64,000 nt of DNA, taken from the NCBI GenBank assembly GCA_964398055.1, contig CAYNLK010000005.1, positions 1 to 64,000 on the forward strand, given 5' to 3'. Position 1 is the first letter of the stretch; each line of letters begins with the position of its first letter. Under the pieces are notes generated by a model that saw only the letters and a program-made list of their open reading frames with translations, did not search any database and had not been told where the DNA came from. This document shows positions 8,633 to 16,737 of the stretch, piece by piece. Origin of the DNA: CAYNLK01 sp964398055. Its GTDB lineage: Bacteria; Chloroflexota; Anaerolineae; 4572-78; J111. The position numbers and the translations under genes are program-made.

Positions 8633-9730
8633 TTATGTTTCCTGTTCGATTGTCGCAACCTGGAGCAATTCTTTCGGCGTAAGTTGGTAACGCTGAATCG
8701 CCTCATCGAGGATGTGGTTGATGAGTTGCTCATAGGACCAGCCATAGGCGGCAGCCTCGATGCACAAGTCGGAATAGCCGGGGTTCAGGCCGGGCAGCGG
8801 GTTGATTTCCAGAATATAGGGTTTGTTACCGTTATTGGCGTCCAGTCGAAAATCGACCCGGGCCACATCAAAACAGCCCATCACCCGGAAGGTGGCCGCA
8901 GCCAGCCAGTTCAACTCCTCGACCATGTCTTGGCTCAAGGAGGCCGGACAGATATAGTGAAAATCGTGGGCCAGCTCTACTTTGATCCGGCTGGTATAAA
9001 TGCCGGACTCCTCGGCCGGATAGGCGCCCATATCAATCTCCAAAGTTGGAAAAATGTGCAGCCCTTTCAAGATGCGGGGCGCGTCCTCATCTTCGGGGAC
9101 ACGCCGGGCAACCGGCAGTTTAAGATTACCGACCAGGCCAACCGTTACTTCGCGCCCCTCGATATACTGTTCCACCAGCGCCGGTTGGTTGTACTTTTCA
9201 AAGATGCGCCGGATTTGGGCGCGGAGTTGAGCTTCATCATGCACAATCGACTCCGGGCTAACGCCCATGCCGGTGCCCTCCCGGCTGGGTTTGGCAAAGA
9301 GTGGAAAGGGCAACGCCGGGTCAAGGGGTTCATCTTCCCGCTCAAACACCTGAAAGGCCGGTGTCGGCAGGCCGTGATAGGTTAGCACCCGCTTGGTCAT
9401 CGGTTTGTCCAGCGCCAGGGCCAGGGTCAACACCCGGGAGCCGGTGTAAGGAATCCGGAGCATTTCCAGAATCGCCGGTACCTGAGCCTCGCGGGAGTCG
9501 CCAAAATGTCCCTCACAAATATTAAAGGATATCTCCGGTTTAACCGCCAGCAGGTTGTTGTAAAGACTTTGGTCGCCTTCCAGAAAAATCACCCGATGGC
9601 CGCCCTTTTCCAGGGCCATCGTGATAGCCTGAATAGTTTCCCAGGAATCGAGATCATCCCACTGATCGGGCGACATACCGGGCCAGGTTGGGGCATTCCT
9701 CTTTAGATTCGCCAATAACGCCACTCTCAT
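8633..9730 (-). CDS. ATP-grasp ligase of the D-Ala-D-Ala ligase type
   Basis: The 365-residue ATP-grasp enzyme shows the D-Ala-D-Ala ligase-like central and C-terminal folds: PLFAKPSREGTGMGVS (ATP-binding Lys and glycine loop), EQYIEGREVTVG, and ILEINPLPGL with metal-binding Glu and Asn. The N-terminal part (NICEGHFGDSREAQVPA) is like stand-alone ATP-grasp enzymes of unknown substrate rather than Ddl. It is the last gene of a minus-strand set with a LysW-like carrier and a methyltransferase, so it may ligate an amino acid or peptide, perhaps onto the carrier. AAGGAG precedes the ATG. Confidence 0.8.
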   Translation of the reverse strand: MRVALLANLKRNAPTWPGMSPDQWDDLDSWETIQAITMALEKGGHRVIFLEGDQSLYNNLLAVKPEISFNICEGHFGDSREAQVPAILEMLRIPYTGSRVLTLALALDKPMTKRVLTYHGLPTPAFQVFEREDEPLDPALPFPLFAKPSREGTGMGVSPESIVHDEAQLRAQIRRIFEKYNQPALVEQYIEGREVTVGLVGNLKLPVARRVPEDEDAPRILKGLHIFPTLEIDMGAYPAEESGIYTSRIKVELAHDFHYICPASLSQDMVEELNWLAAATFRVMGCFDVARVDFRLDANNGNKPYILEINPLPGLNPGYSDLCIEAAAYGWSYEQLINHILDEAIQRYQLTPKELLQVATIEQET

Positions 9731-9821
9731 CGTCTGTTCTCACTCCTTATTTCAGTCATACTATTTGAATCAAATGAAACAGAGCATTGGTTAACCTGGC
9801 CGCAACAATGAAACGTTTGTT

Positions 9822-10016
9822 TCACTCCAAACCCTCATTTTCCTCGGACTCAACTGTTTCCCAGGCCAGTTCAACTGGCGTAAGGCTGACGATTTCCAGC
9901 GAGGCCCAACAGTTTGGACAGGTGAGTTTCTGACCCTGGTGGGGATTAGCTCCCAACTCGAGCTTTTCACCACATTCCGGGCAAAGCGCCATAACGGTTC
10001 CTTGGTCTTCCTTCAT
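9822..10016 (-). CDS. LysW-like small zinc-ribbon carrier protein
   Basis: The protein has 64 residues from the ATG at 10016, which follows AGGGGG. An upstream in-frame extension without a ribosome site was rejected. It has two Cys-Pro-x-Cys knuckles (CPECGEKLEL and CPNCWASLEI) and the phrase IVSLTPVELAWE, all close to LysW/ArgW amino-group carrier proteins. Those end in EDWGE, and the C-terminal Glu side group carries the substrate. Here the tail is acidic and ends NEGLE, keeping the terminal Glu but losing Trp-Gly-Glu. The neighbours are an ATP-grasp ligase and a methyltransferase. Confidence 0.75.
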   Translation of the reverse strand: MKEDQGTVMALCPECGEKLELGANPHQGQKLTCPNCWASLEIVSLTPVELAWETVESEENEGLE

Positions 10017-10086
10017 TTTTCCCCCTGTTTTTTGGCTAATTTTTGACGGTCGATTTCGGTAAAGCAGAAACGCTCCTGGTCTCATG

Positions 10087-10929
10087 CTAACCGCTTCCGA
10101 TTTTATCGTCAAAAATCGCCAAATCTAATTGACCCGGACATCTTGTATCGATCTTCTGCAGCACCGTTATCATGCGACGTGAGTTGGGCGAATTGTCCAA
10201 TGGCTGATGCAGGTCAAAGTCGCCATACCAGCCAACAATTTGGAATAAGTGCGCTTGCTCAACCAACAGGCGCAGTTCTTGGGGTAGCAGCAGCCGTTCC
10301 CGCGCCGTATCGCGAATAGTTTGCAGATGGCCGTTTTCTTGGATGCGCATTTCAATTTCAACCTGGGCCACCCCGGTGACCAGGTCAAAAGCAGGATTGT
10401 TGACCGCCCAGATCAGGTCAACCGCAATGCCATTTCGTTCACCGGTGTACCGGAATTGGCCGTAGTGTTGATAGGAACTATCACGCGGGTGAGTCTGCTC
10501 CAGCAGGTAAAGCCCCCGTGGGGTCAGATTAGCAGCAATAGTGTGCAGGTGTTGGTCGATATCTTGGTGGGTCAATAAAGCATCGAGGCCATCAAACATA
10601 CAAATTGCCATATCAACCGGACTCTTTAGTTGAAAACTGCGCATATCCGCGGCCAGCCACTCAACCCGGACCCCCTCCGCTACGGCCTGATCCTGGGCAA
10701 ATTCCAACATCTCCGGCCGCAGGTCCAGGCCGACGGCGCGCACGCCCCGCCGGGCCAAAGCCCGGGCATGGTAGGCCGGTCCACAGGCCACATCCAGCAG
10801 CGACTGCAACTCAGAGCCGGTCCAATGGCGATAGACAGCCATAATGAAATCGGCCTCGCGGCTAACATCTCGCCGGAGGGCGATATCATAATAAAAGGCG
10901 CGCTGATAGAGCTGATTATATTCGGCCAT
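10087..10929 (-). CDS. Class I SAM-dependent methyltransferase
   Basis: The 280-residue protein has a Rossmann methyltransferase fold: motif I LLDVACGPAYHARALA, acidic motif II AVGLDLRPEM, and MAICMFDGLDAL. The C-terminal half is a beta-rich region typical of the YqeM/methyltransferase-25 group. The substrate is unknown. It is first in a set with the LysW-like carrier (70 bp downstream) and the ATP-grasp ligase. GGGAGG precedes the ATG at 10929. Confidence 0.82.
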   Translation of the reverse strand: MAEYNQLYQRAFYYDIALRRDVSREADFIMAVYRHWTGSELQSLLDVACGPAYHARALARRGVRAVGLDLRPEMLEFAQDQAVAEGVRVEWLAADMRSFQLKSPVDMAICMFDGLDALLTHQDIDQHLHTIAANLTPRGLYLLEQTHPRDSSYQHYGQFRYTGERNGIAVDLIWAVNNPAFDLVTGVAQVEIEMRIQENGHLQTIRDTARERLLLPQELRLLVEQAHLFQIVGWYGDFDLHQPLDNSPNSRRMITVLQKIDTRCPGQLDLAIFDDKIGSG

Positions 10930-11310
10930 ACGTGGCCTCCCTGCTCAAATTTCTTTCAAGCCACGTCAACATCAATGAAACAGCTTTCAACTCCACCGTT
11001 GGTCTGGTGGTTGAAAGCAAATCGGTTAACAGACGGCAATATTTTCTTTTCTTTTTTGCTGAGAGACAGGGGTATTGTCCAAATGTTGAGTCACGTCCCA
11101 GGTTTGTTCCTGAGGCAGAGATATGTCAGCTTGACCTACCCGGCGCAAAAACCAGGAATCTTGTTCCAGACCGGAGCGGTTATAGCTATTCCCCCAGCAG
11201 ACTCAACTGCAATGGTAGTGGACAGAAGTATAAAAGAGATGTAAAAAAGCTATGAAAGATGTCAAAAACGAAAATTGTTTGTTAAATTTTTGCAATAACT
11301 ATCTGTCGTC
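10930..11310. other. Intergenic region of 381 bp
   Basis: No gene is supported here. It holds a TATACT box (11232-11227, minus) and the motif TTTTTGACA-N7-TAGCTTTTT (11268-11244, minus), also seen before the lipoprotein gene. It is probably the promoter and long leader of the methyltransferase–carrier–ligase unit. Confidence 0.5.
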
Positions 11311-11994
11311 TCACTCATCTTTCCCTTTGAAGGTGTAACCAATCCCGGGCACCGTCAAAATGTATTGGGGATGGCGGGGGTCTGGCTCCACCTTAACCCG
11401 TAGCCGGCTGACCAGGCCGCGCACCAAATCTCGATCACCCTGACCGGTATACCCCCAAACTCGCTCCACAATCGTTTCGGTGGGAATGATCTGGTTGCGA
11501 TTCATCATAAGCGTATATAGCAGGCGAAACTCCAGATGAGTCAGCCGCTGGAGCGGCCGGTCAGGTCCCTCAATCGTCCGGCTGGTTGGATCCAGGGTCA
11601 GACCGGCGGCAGTCAGGCCGGGCAGGCTGAAAGTCGGTACGCTGCCGCTCCGACGCAGCAGCACCCCCACCTGAGCAATCAACACTTTGACCCCAAAGGG
11701 CGGCGCAATCACCAGATCGGCCCCCATCTTGAGTAACTGGGCGTGCAGACGCTCATCGGCGCTGTTGAGGGCCAAAATTAACGGCGACAACGTTTCGGCT
11801 CGAATCCGGCGGACTTGCTCCTGGGGAAGAACCTCAGGCAATGAAACCAGCACCAGGTCAGCCGGACGATCAGCCCAGTTCTGGATAGCCTGCTCCAAAT
11901 CTCTGGCTGTACTGACTGCCAGGCCGGCTCGCTGCAAGACCACCGAAAAAATTGCCACATCGTCAGGATCGTCTGCAATTAAGAGTGCATACAT
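11311..11994 (-). CDS. OmpR-type response regulator with degenerate receiver domain
   Basis: The 227-residue protein has a receiver-like domain (1-120) and a C-terminal winged helix (about 130-225; HLEFRLLYTLMMNRNQI, ERVWGY, VSRLRVKVE, GIGYTF). In the receiver, the phospho-acceptor Asp is Ser51 (LVLVSLPE) and the conserved Lys of the TKPF motif is Pro98 (IAPPF). The acidic pair Asp8-Asp9 remains. It cannot be phosphorylated in the usual way and has no kinase neighbour, so it is likely a phosphorylation-independent DNA-binding regulator. Its target is unknown. Confidence 0.85.
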   Translation of the reverse strand: MYALLIADDPDDVAIFSVVLQRAGLAVSTARDLEQAIQNWADRPADLVLVSLPEVLPQEQVRRIRAETLSPLILALNSADERLHAQLLKMGADLVIAPPFGVKVLIAQVGVLLRRSGSVPTFSLPGLTAAGLTLDPTSRTIEGPDRPLQRLTHLEFRLLYTLMMNRNQIIPTETIVERVWGYTGQGDRDLVRGLVSRLRVKVEPDPRHPQYILTVPGIGYTFKGKDE

Positions 11995-12107
11995 TGTTCC
12001 AAACCTGCCCCAAAAGTCGAATAATTCAACCTAACTATACTCCAACTCAAAAGTTGTCGCCATCACTGGCTCACTATTTTTGTCGCCATCACCGCCAAGC
12101 CATGCTG

Positions 12108-12136
12108 TTGTGTCCATGATATGGCTATGATATACT
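12108..12136 (+). promoter_or_regulatory. Sigma-70-type promoter
   Basis: TTGTGT (12108-12113), 17-bp spacer and TATACT (12131-12136). It would start transcription near 12143, just before the frameshifted gene remnant and the GNAT gene. Confidence 0.65.
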
Positions 12137-12176
12137 CCCCACATAGATACAATTTGTCAATTTTGAGGCCTGGGAA

Positions 12177-12397
12177 ATGAGTAGAGAATCTTTATTTACT
12201 ATAGATATCGAAAGTTATTTACGGGAGGCGCGTATTCCGTTACGACTGCCTGTGTGACGCTGTCTGGTTGGCCGCTGGTTCTATCGTTATGGTATCTTTA
12301 CCGGGAGGGAAATCTCTACTGCGCCACCCAAAAACAGGCCAGAGCAGCGCCCCTAAACCCTGCCCGGCCTGAACTCAACCGGATATTCTGCCGATGA
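12177..12397 (+). pseudogene. Frameshifted, truncated pyridoxamine-5'-phosphate-oxidase-like remnant
   Basis: From the ATG at 12177 a 26-codon frame (start MSRESLFTIDIESYL) meets TGA at 12255. A +2 frame picks up at 12257 with SGWPLVLSLWYLYREGNLYC and continues to a TGA at 12395-12397. Together they resemble the first 60-70 residues of the PNPOx-like flavin-binding family, where xGWPxVxSLWYLYxxGxLYCAT is a typical opening. The rest of the domain is missing. The second stop overlaps the GNAT start as ATGA, which suggests the remnant was once in an operon with it. Confidence 0.6.
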
Positions 12398-12897
12398 ATT
12401 TACTCATCCGTGACGTGACTGGCAACGATCTGGCCGAAGTTCTCAGGCTGAATGAAGCGGCCATACCATACGTGAACAGCGTCGATCCGACCAAGATGGT
12501 CTGGTTCAGTCAAGCCGCGGCCTATTTTCGGGTAGCGGAAATCGAGGAGAGAGTGGCCGGTTTTCTCATTGCTATCGCCGCCGGAACCGATTACCCCAGC
12601 CAATACTTTGACTGGTTTTGCCAGCGTTACACCAATTTTATCTACATCGACCGGATTGTGATTGCCAAGTGGGCCCAACGTCAAGGCGTCGGCTTTGCCT
12701 TGTATCGTAACCTGGAGCAATACGCCTTCGCGTCAGCCTGGATCCTGGCCTCGGATGTCTACAGCGACCCGCCGAATGAGGTTTCCCTGGCCTTTCACGC
12801 CAGATACGGTTTTGCGGAAGTCGGCCGGCAATTGGTCGAAAATGGTACCAAGGTCGTCACCAAATTTCTGAAGCAGCCTACTGCGACTACAATCTGA
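12394..12897 (+). CDS. GNAT-family N-acetyltransferase
   Basis: The 167-residue protein has a single GNAT fold. The acetyl-CoA loop is visible as RQGVGFALYRNLEQYA after the beta-4 strand IDRIVIAKWA, and a C-terminal FHARYGFAEVGRQ matches the family's end. The substrate is unknown. The start overlaps the stop of the upstream remnant and has no strong ribosome site, so translation may depend on coupling. A membrane protein gene follows 20 bp later. Confidence 0.85.
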   Translation: MNLLIRDVTGNDLAEVLRLNEAAIPYVNSVDPTKMVWFSQAAAYFRVAEIEERVAGFLIAIAAGTDYPSQYFDWFCQRYTNFIYIDRIVIAKWAQRQGVGFALYRNLEQYAFASAWILASDVYSDPPNEVSLAFHARYGFAEVGRQLVENGTKVVTKFLKQPTATTI

Positions 12898-12917
12898 GGT
12901 ATATCATCAATCTCGTT

Positions 12918-14414
12918 ATGTCCGCTACCGGCTTTAAGTGGGCCATTATCGCCATCTGTTTGCTGGCTTTTATCACCATCGCCGGCCTGACCGACCAAAT
13001 CTTTGAACACGTACCCCACTCGGAAGATGAAGTGGCTTATGTTTTTCAGGCCAAAGTGCTGGCCCAAGACCGCCTGGCCGTGGACACGCCGCCTCAGCCG
13101 GAAGCCTTCTGGACGCCCTTTGTGGTCGATCACAAGGGGCTGCGCTTTGGCAAATATGCCCCCGGTTGGCCGCTGCTGTTGAGTCTCGGCGTCCGGCTCC
13201 GGGCGCCCTGGCTGGTCAACACTCTTCTGGGTACAGTCACCCTGGCCCTGATCGCCTGGCTGGGGCGCAGTTATTACCGGCCAGCGGTAGGGCTGCTGGC
13301 CGCCGGCCTGGGGTTGGTAACGCCCGGCTTTTTGTTTCTATCGGCTTCGCTGTTATCCCATCCCGCCTCCCTCTTTTGGGCCACGCTGGCCCTGCTGACC
13401 CTCTTTTTTGCGGTCACGCTCCGGCCCGGCTGCGCCCTGTTGACCGGCCTGGCCCTGGGCGCGGCCTTTGTCACCCGACCCTTTGCCGGGCTGGGTTTGG
13501 CCATTCCTATCGGTATCTTTGGCTTGATTCTGGCTGGCCGGGGGGAATTCACGTGGAAGGGTATGCTTTGGCTGCTGGCAGGCTTGATCCCGGCCACCGC
13601 CCTGCTACCACTCTACTGGTGGGCCATCACCGGCGACCCGGCATTCAACGCCTACGTTCTGGTCTGGCCGTATGACCGCATTGGCTTTGGGGCGGATATC
13701 GGTCCCTACGGTTATGGGCTGAAGGAAGCCCTTTTTATCAACACTCGCCTCAAATTGACCACCCTGGCTAACGGTCTCTTTGGCTGGCCAGGCTGGACCA
13801 ATTTACTCTTTATCCCGATTCCCTTTCTGGCCCGCCGGGCCAACCGCTGGGACTGGCTGCTGCTGGGGGCCATCCTGGGCACAATTTTTGTTCACAATTT
13901 CTACTGGGCTTTTGGCGGCGCCGACGGCGGTTTTCCACGCTATTACTACGAAGCCCTGCCGGCCCTGCTGCTGCTGACAGCCCGGGGCATCGTCATTTCT
14001 ATCGAGTATCTGAACCGCTTGACCCTATTCGTAGCGGGCGGCAACTTTAAGTTCGGCTGGCTGGCGGTTGGGCTGGTTCTTCTATTTGTGGCTTACAACC
14101 TTGTCTGGAATCTGCCGCCCCTGCTGGCCGCCCAAAAAGGCAAATACAACATCACCCCGGCCCCATTGCAAGCCGTCGCCCAGGCCAACCTGACCGAGCC
14201 GGCGCTGGTATTTGTGAAAAATGTCGAAAGCTGGAGCGATTTTGCCGCACCCTTTGCCGCCAACAGCCCCAGCCTGAATGGACCGGTTGTCTTCGCCATT
14301 GATTGGGGAACTGAACTCAACAAAAAAGTGCGCTCTCAATTTTCCGAGCGCACCTGTTACGAACTTGACGGCAACAGCCTGCACAAATGTGAACCAGTGA
14401 CCAGTGATCAGTGA
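12918..14414 (+). CDS. GT-C fold membrane glycosyltransferase-like protein (family 39-like)
   Basis: The 498-residue protein has about 11 membrane segments and a large first extracytoplasmic loop with the acidic motif HSEDEVAYVFQAK, as expected for polyprenyl-phosphate-sugar-dependent GT-C enzymes (ArnT/PMT-like). It probably transfers a sugar on the outer face of the membrane; donor and acceptor are unknown. Its last seven codons and its TGA stop are made of the heptad repeat at 14394-14456, so the original C-terminus has been replaced or extended by repeat sequence. Confidence 0.75.
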   Translation: MSATGFKWAIIAICLLAFITIAGLTDQIFEHVPHSEDEVAYVFQAKVLAQDRLAVDTPPQPEAFWTPFVVDHKGLRFGKYAPGWPLLLSLGVRLRAPWLVNTLLGTVTLALIAWLGRSYYRPAVGLLAAGLGLVTPGFLFLSASLLSHPASLFWATLALLTLFFAVTLRPGCALLTGLALGAAFVTRPFAGLGLAIPIGIFGLILAGRGEFTWKGMLWLLAGLIPATALLPLYWWAITGDPAFNAYVLVWPYDRIGFGADIGPYGYGLKEALFINTRLKLTTLANGLFGWPGWTNLLFIPIPFLARRANRWDWLLLGAILGTIFVHNFYWAFGGADGGFPRYYYEALPALLLLTARGIVISIEYLNRLTLFVAGGNFKFGWLAVGLVLLFVAYNLVWNLPPLLAAQKGKYNITPAPLQAVAQANLTEPALVFVKNVESWSDFAAPFAANSPSLNGPVVFAIDWGTELNKKVRSQFSERTCYELDGNSLHKCEPVTSDQ

Positions 14415-14456
14415 TCAGTGATCAGTGACCAGTGATCAGTGATCAGTGATCAGCAG
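14394..14456 (+). repeat. Heptad array covering a stop codon
   Basis: Nine 7-bp units of TCAGTGA/CCAGTGA. The stop TGA of the upstream gene (14412-14414) is the end of the third unit. Each unit holds TGA, so all three frames are closed within 21 bp. Confidence 0.9.
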
Positions 14457-14471
14457 GTCTTCAACAAGAAT

Positions 14472-14555
14472 TACCTTCCTACTCCTTACTTCCTACTCCT
14501 TACTCCTTACTCCTTACTCCTTACTCCTTACTCCTTACCCCCTCCTCCCTACTCG
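14472..14555 (-). repeat. Heptad array covering the fabF stop codon
   Basis: Twelve 7-bp units, mainly TTACTCC on the plus strand (GGAGTAA on the minus strand). The fabF stop TAG (minus, 14551-14549) belongs to the first unit as read from the gene. Together with 14394-14456 it fills the space between two convergent genes. Confidence 0.9.
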
Positions 14556-15808
14556 CCAGTCCACTTCTTTAGCACAATACAGGCATTCTGCCCGCCAAAG
14601 CCAAAACCGTTGATCAAGGCCACCTTGACCTGGGCCTGGCGGGGCGCGTTGGGCACGTAATCCAGATCACAGGCGGGGTCCGGATCATCCAGGTTGATGG
14701 TCGGGGGAATAAAACCCTCGTGCATCGCTTTGATCGCAGTCACGGCCGACACCGCGCCCGCCGCGCCCAAGGTATGGCCAGTCATACTTTTGACGGAGCT
14801 GATGGCCACATCATAGGCGGCTTCACCCAGGGCCAGCTTGATGGCCTTGGTCTCGATGGGGTCATTGATCGGCGTGCCGGTGCCGTGAGCGGCAATGTAG
14901 TTCACTGCACGCGACTCGATCCCGGCGTCTCGCAAGGCCCCACTCATCGCCCGAAATGCGCCCAGCCCATCTTCGCGCGGCGAAGAAATATGGTAGGCGT
15001 CACAGGTAAGGGCGTAACCCTTGACTTCGGCTAGAATTCTGGCCCCACGCCCCAGGGCGTGTTCCAAACTCTCTAGCACCACCACCGCCGCGCCTTCGCC
15101 CACTACAGTGCCATCCCGGCTGGAATCAAACGGGGTAATCGCCCGCTTGGGCGTATCATTGCGGGTGGAGAGCGCGGTCATCCGGCCAAAAGCGCCTATT
15201 CCCAACGGGGTAATGGCGCTTTCGGCGCCGCCGGCCAACATTATATCGGCGTCACCCCAGATGATGCGCCGCATCCCCTCGCCAATCCCGGAAATACCGG
15301 TGGCGCAGGCCGTCACCGAGGCGTTCACCGGACCCTGGGCGTTGTGGGTAATGGCCACAAAGCAGCCGGCCATATTGATCAGCATCGCCGGCAATGACAC
15401 CGGATTGACTTTCTTGATACCTTGCTGCTCCAAAATCAAGCGCTGTTCCTCAACCACGTCGGTGCCGCCCAGGGCGCTGCCGATTTCAACCCCCACTCGG
15501 GTGGGGTCCTCCAGGCTCAAATCCAGGGCGGCGTCGTCTAACGCCTGCTGAGCCGCCGCTACGGCGAAATGCAAGAACGGGGCCATGCGGCGAGCGTCGC
15601 GCTTGTCCATATAGAGCGTTGGGTCAAAACCCTTCACAAAGGCAGCAATGGTGCAGGGAAAACCGGTCGTATCAAATTTAGTAATCCTGTCCACCCCGCA
15701 CTCGCCGTTCATCATCGCCGCCCAACTCGAAGCCAGGTCATTCCCCAGCGGGCTGACCATACCCATCCCGGTGATCACCACCCGTCGCCGGTTACCATTT
15801 GTAAACAT
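14549..15808 (-). CDS. fabF: Beta-ketoacyl-ACP synthase II
   Basis: The 419-residue condensing enzyme elongates acyl chains in fatty acid synthesis. The catalytic triad is visible: Cys in VTACATGISGIGEG, His in AAHGTGTPINDPIETKA, and His in KSMTGHTLGAAG. The N-terminal VVITGMGMVSPLG and C-terminal NGFGFGGQNACIVLKK are standard. The ATG at 15808 follows AAGGAG at 12 bp; an in-frame TTG eight codons upstream has no ribosome site. The stop lies in a heptad array. A second fatty-acid gene, fabH, lies 4 kb away on the other strand. Confidence 0.95.
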   Translation of the reverse strand: MFTNGNRRRVVITGMGMVSPLGNDLASSWAAMMNGECGVDRITKFDTTGFPCTIAAFVKGFDPTLYMDKRDARRMAPFLHFAVAAAQQALDDAALDLSLEDPTRVGVEIGSALGGTDVVEEQRLILEQQGIKKVNPVSLPAMLINMAGCFVAITHNAQGPVNASVTACATGISGIGEGMRRIIWGDADIMLAGGAESAITPLGIGAFGRMTALSTRNDTPKRAITPFDSSRDGTVVGEGAAVVVLESLEHALGRGARILAEVKGYALTCDAYHISSPREDGLGAFRAMSGALRDAGIESRAVNYIAAHGTGTPINDPIETKAIKLALGEAAYDVAISSVKSMTGHTLGAAGAVSAVTAIKAMHEGFIPPTINLDDPDPACDLDYVPNAPRQAQVKVALINGFGFGGQNACIVLKKWTGE

Positions 15809-15911
15809 AACTAATTGTCGCTCCTTCAACAATAGAGATGTAGGAGATTACCTGCCGACACCACCTACTAAAACACTCAAGTTGCCCAAAAGATACTCCA
15901 TTTGACCTTAA

Positions 15912-15940
15912 TTGACAAGCCTTTGAGATAGAAGTAAAAT
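15912..15940 (+). promoter_or_regulatory. Sigma-70-type promoter
   Basis: TTGACA (15912-15917), 17-bp spacer and TAAAAT (15935-15940), about 60 bp before the winged-helix regulator gene. Confidence 0.7.
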
Positions 15941-15999
15941 CGATTCAATGTTTGGTTTTTTGGGTATGGTCCAGGTTTTTTAGCCAGAGGAGTGGCTCA

Positions 16000-16737
16000 A
16001 TGTTAAAATTGACGTCTCGCCAGCAGACCTTTTTAGACAAATTGTTTGAGCTTTACCGTGAGTTCAAAGAACCGGTTCACTACTCGATTGTGGCTGAAAA
16101 ATTAGGCGTAAACAAATTTTCGGCCTATGACATGCTCAAAGTGTTGGAAGAAAAAGGGGTCGCCGCGTCTTCCTACGTCCTGAGCAACGATCAGGTTGGT
16201 CCGGGACGGTCCCAGGTGGTCTTTTATCCCACCCACAAGGCCGCCCAATTCTTAACTCAACTGCGGGATGAGGTGCGCACCAACGATTGGGTCAAAGTCA
16301 AAGAGCGACTCTTGCGCCGCTTGGAGGAAGCTCGCCAAAGTAACCCCATCGAGATTCTCAAAGAGTCTCTCGCTAACTTAACCGAGTCTAAGACTCCGCT
16401 CAACTACTGTACGGAGATGATCTCAGTGCTGCTGCTCAACCTGGAACGGTTCCACAACAACAAATTGCAGCCGGCCCTGGAAACCTTGAGCGCCTCCGGC
16501 CAGGTCGGCCTGGGCGCCCTGGCCGGCTTAAGTTTAGCCACCACCCTTACCAACGAAATCGACGACACCAGCCTGACAGAAAAACTATTGACCCATACCC
16601 AACGGTTTCAGAAACAACTGGCCGAAATGAGCGATGAGAGCATTTCCAAACTGTCGGCTTTCTTAAACGACGCCAAAACTTTGCTGGACCAAAGCAAAAA
16701 AGTGGAGGAGCGGGAGTTTTCGGTCGTTGAAAGTTAG
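16000..16737 (+). CDS. Winged-helix regulator-like protein paired with DegV
   Basis: The 245-residue protein starts at the ATG at 16000 after GAGGAG. Residues 1-75 form a winged helix (TSRQQTFLDKLFELYREF, then a recognition-like helix VNKFSAYDMLKVLEEKGV). The remainder is helical with long amphipathic segments (about 130-240) and no recognised ligand domain. It may sense a lipid or protein partner, since the next gene, a fatty-acid-binding DegV protein, begins at the base after its stop codon. Function inferred only from fold and coupling. Confidence 0.7.
   Translation: MLKLTSRQQTFLDKLFELYREFKEPVHYSIVAEKLGVNKFSAYDMLKVLEEKGVAASSYVLSNDQVGPGRSQVVFYPTHKAAQFLTQLRDEVRTNDWVKVKERLLRRLEEARQSNPIEILKESLANLTESKTPLNYCTEMISVLLLNLERFHNNKLQPALETLSASGQVGLGALAGLSLATTLTNEIDDTSLTEKLLTHTQRFQKQLAEMSDESISKLSAFLNDAKTLLDQSKKVEEREFSVVES

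Noticed and set aside
14394..14555. CRISPR array
   Set aside because: The repeats are 7 bp without spacers and no cas genes are present.
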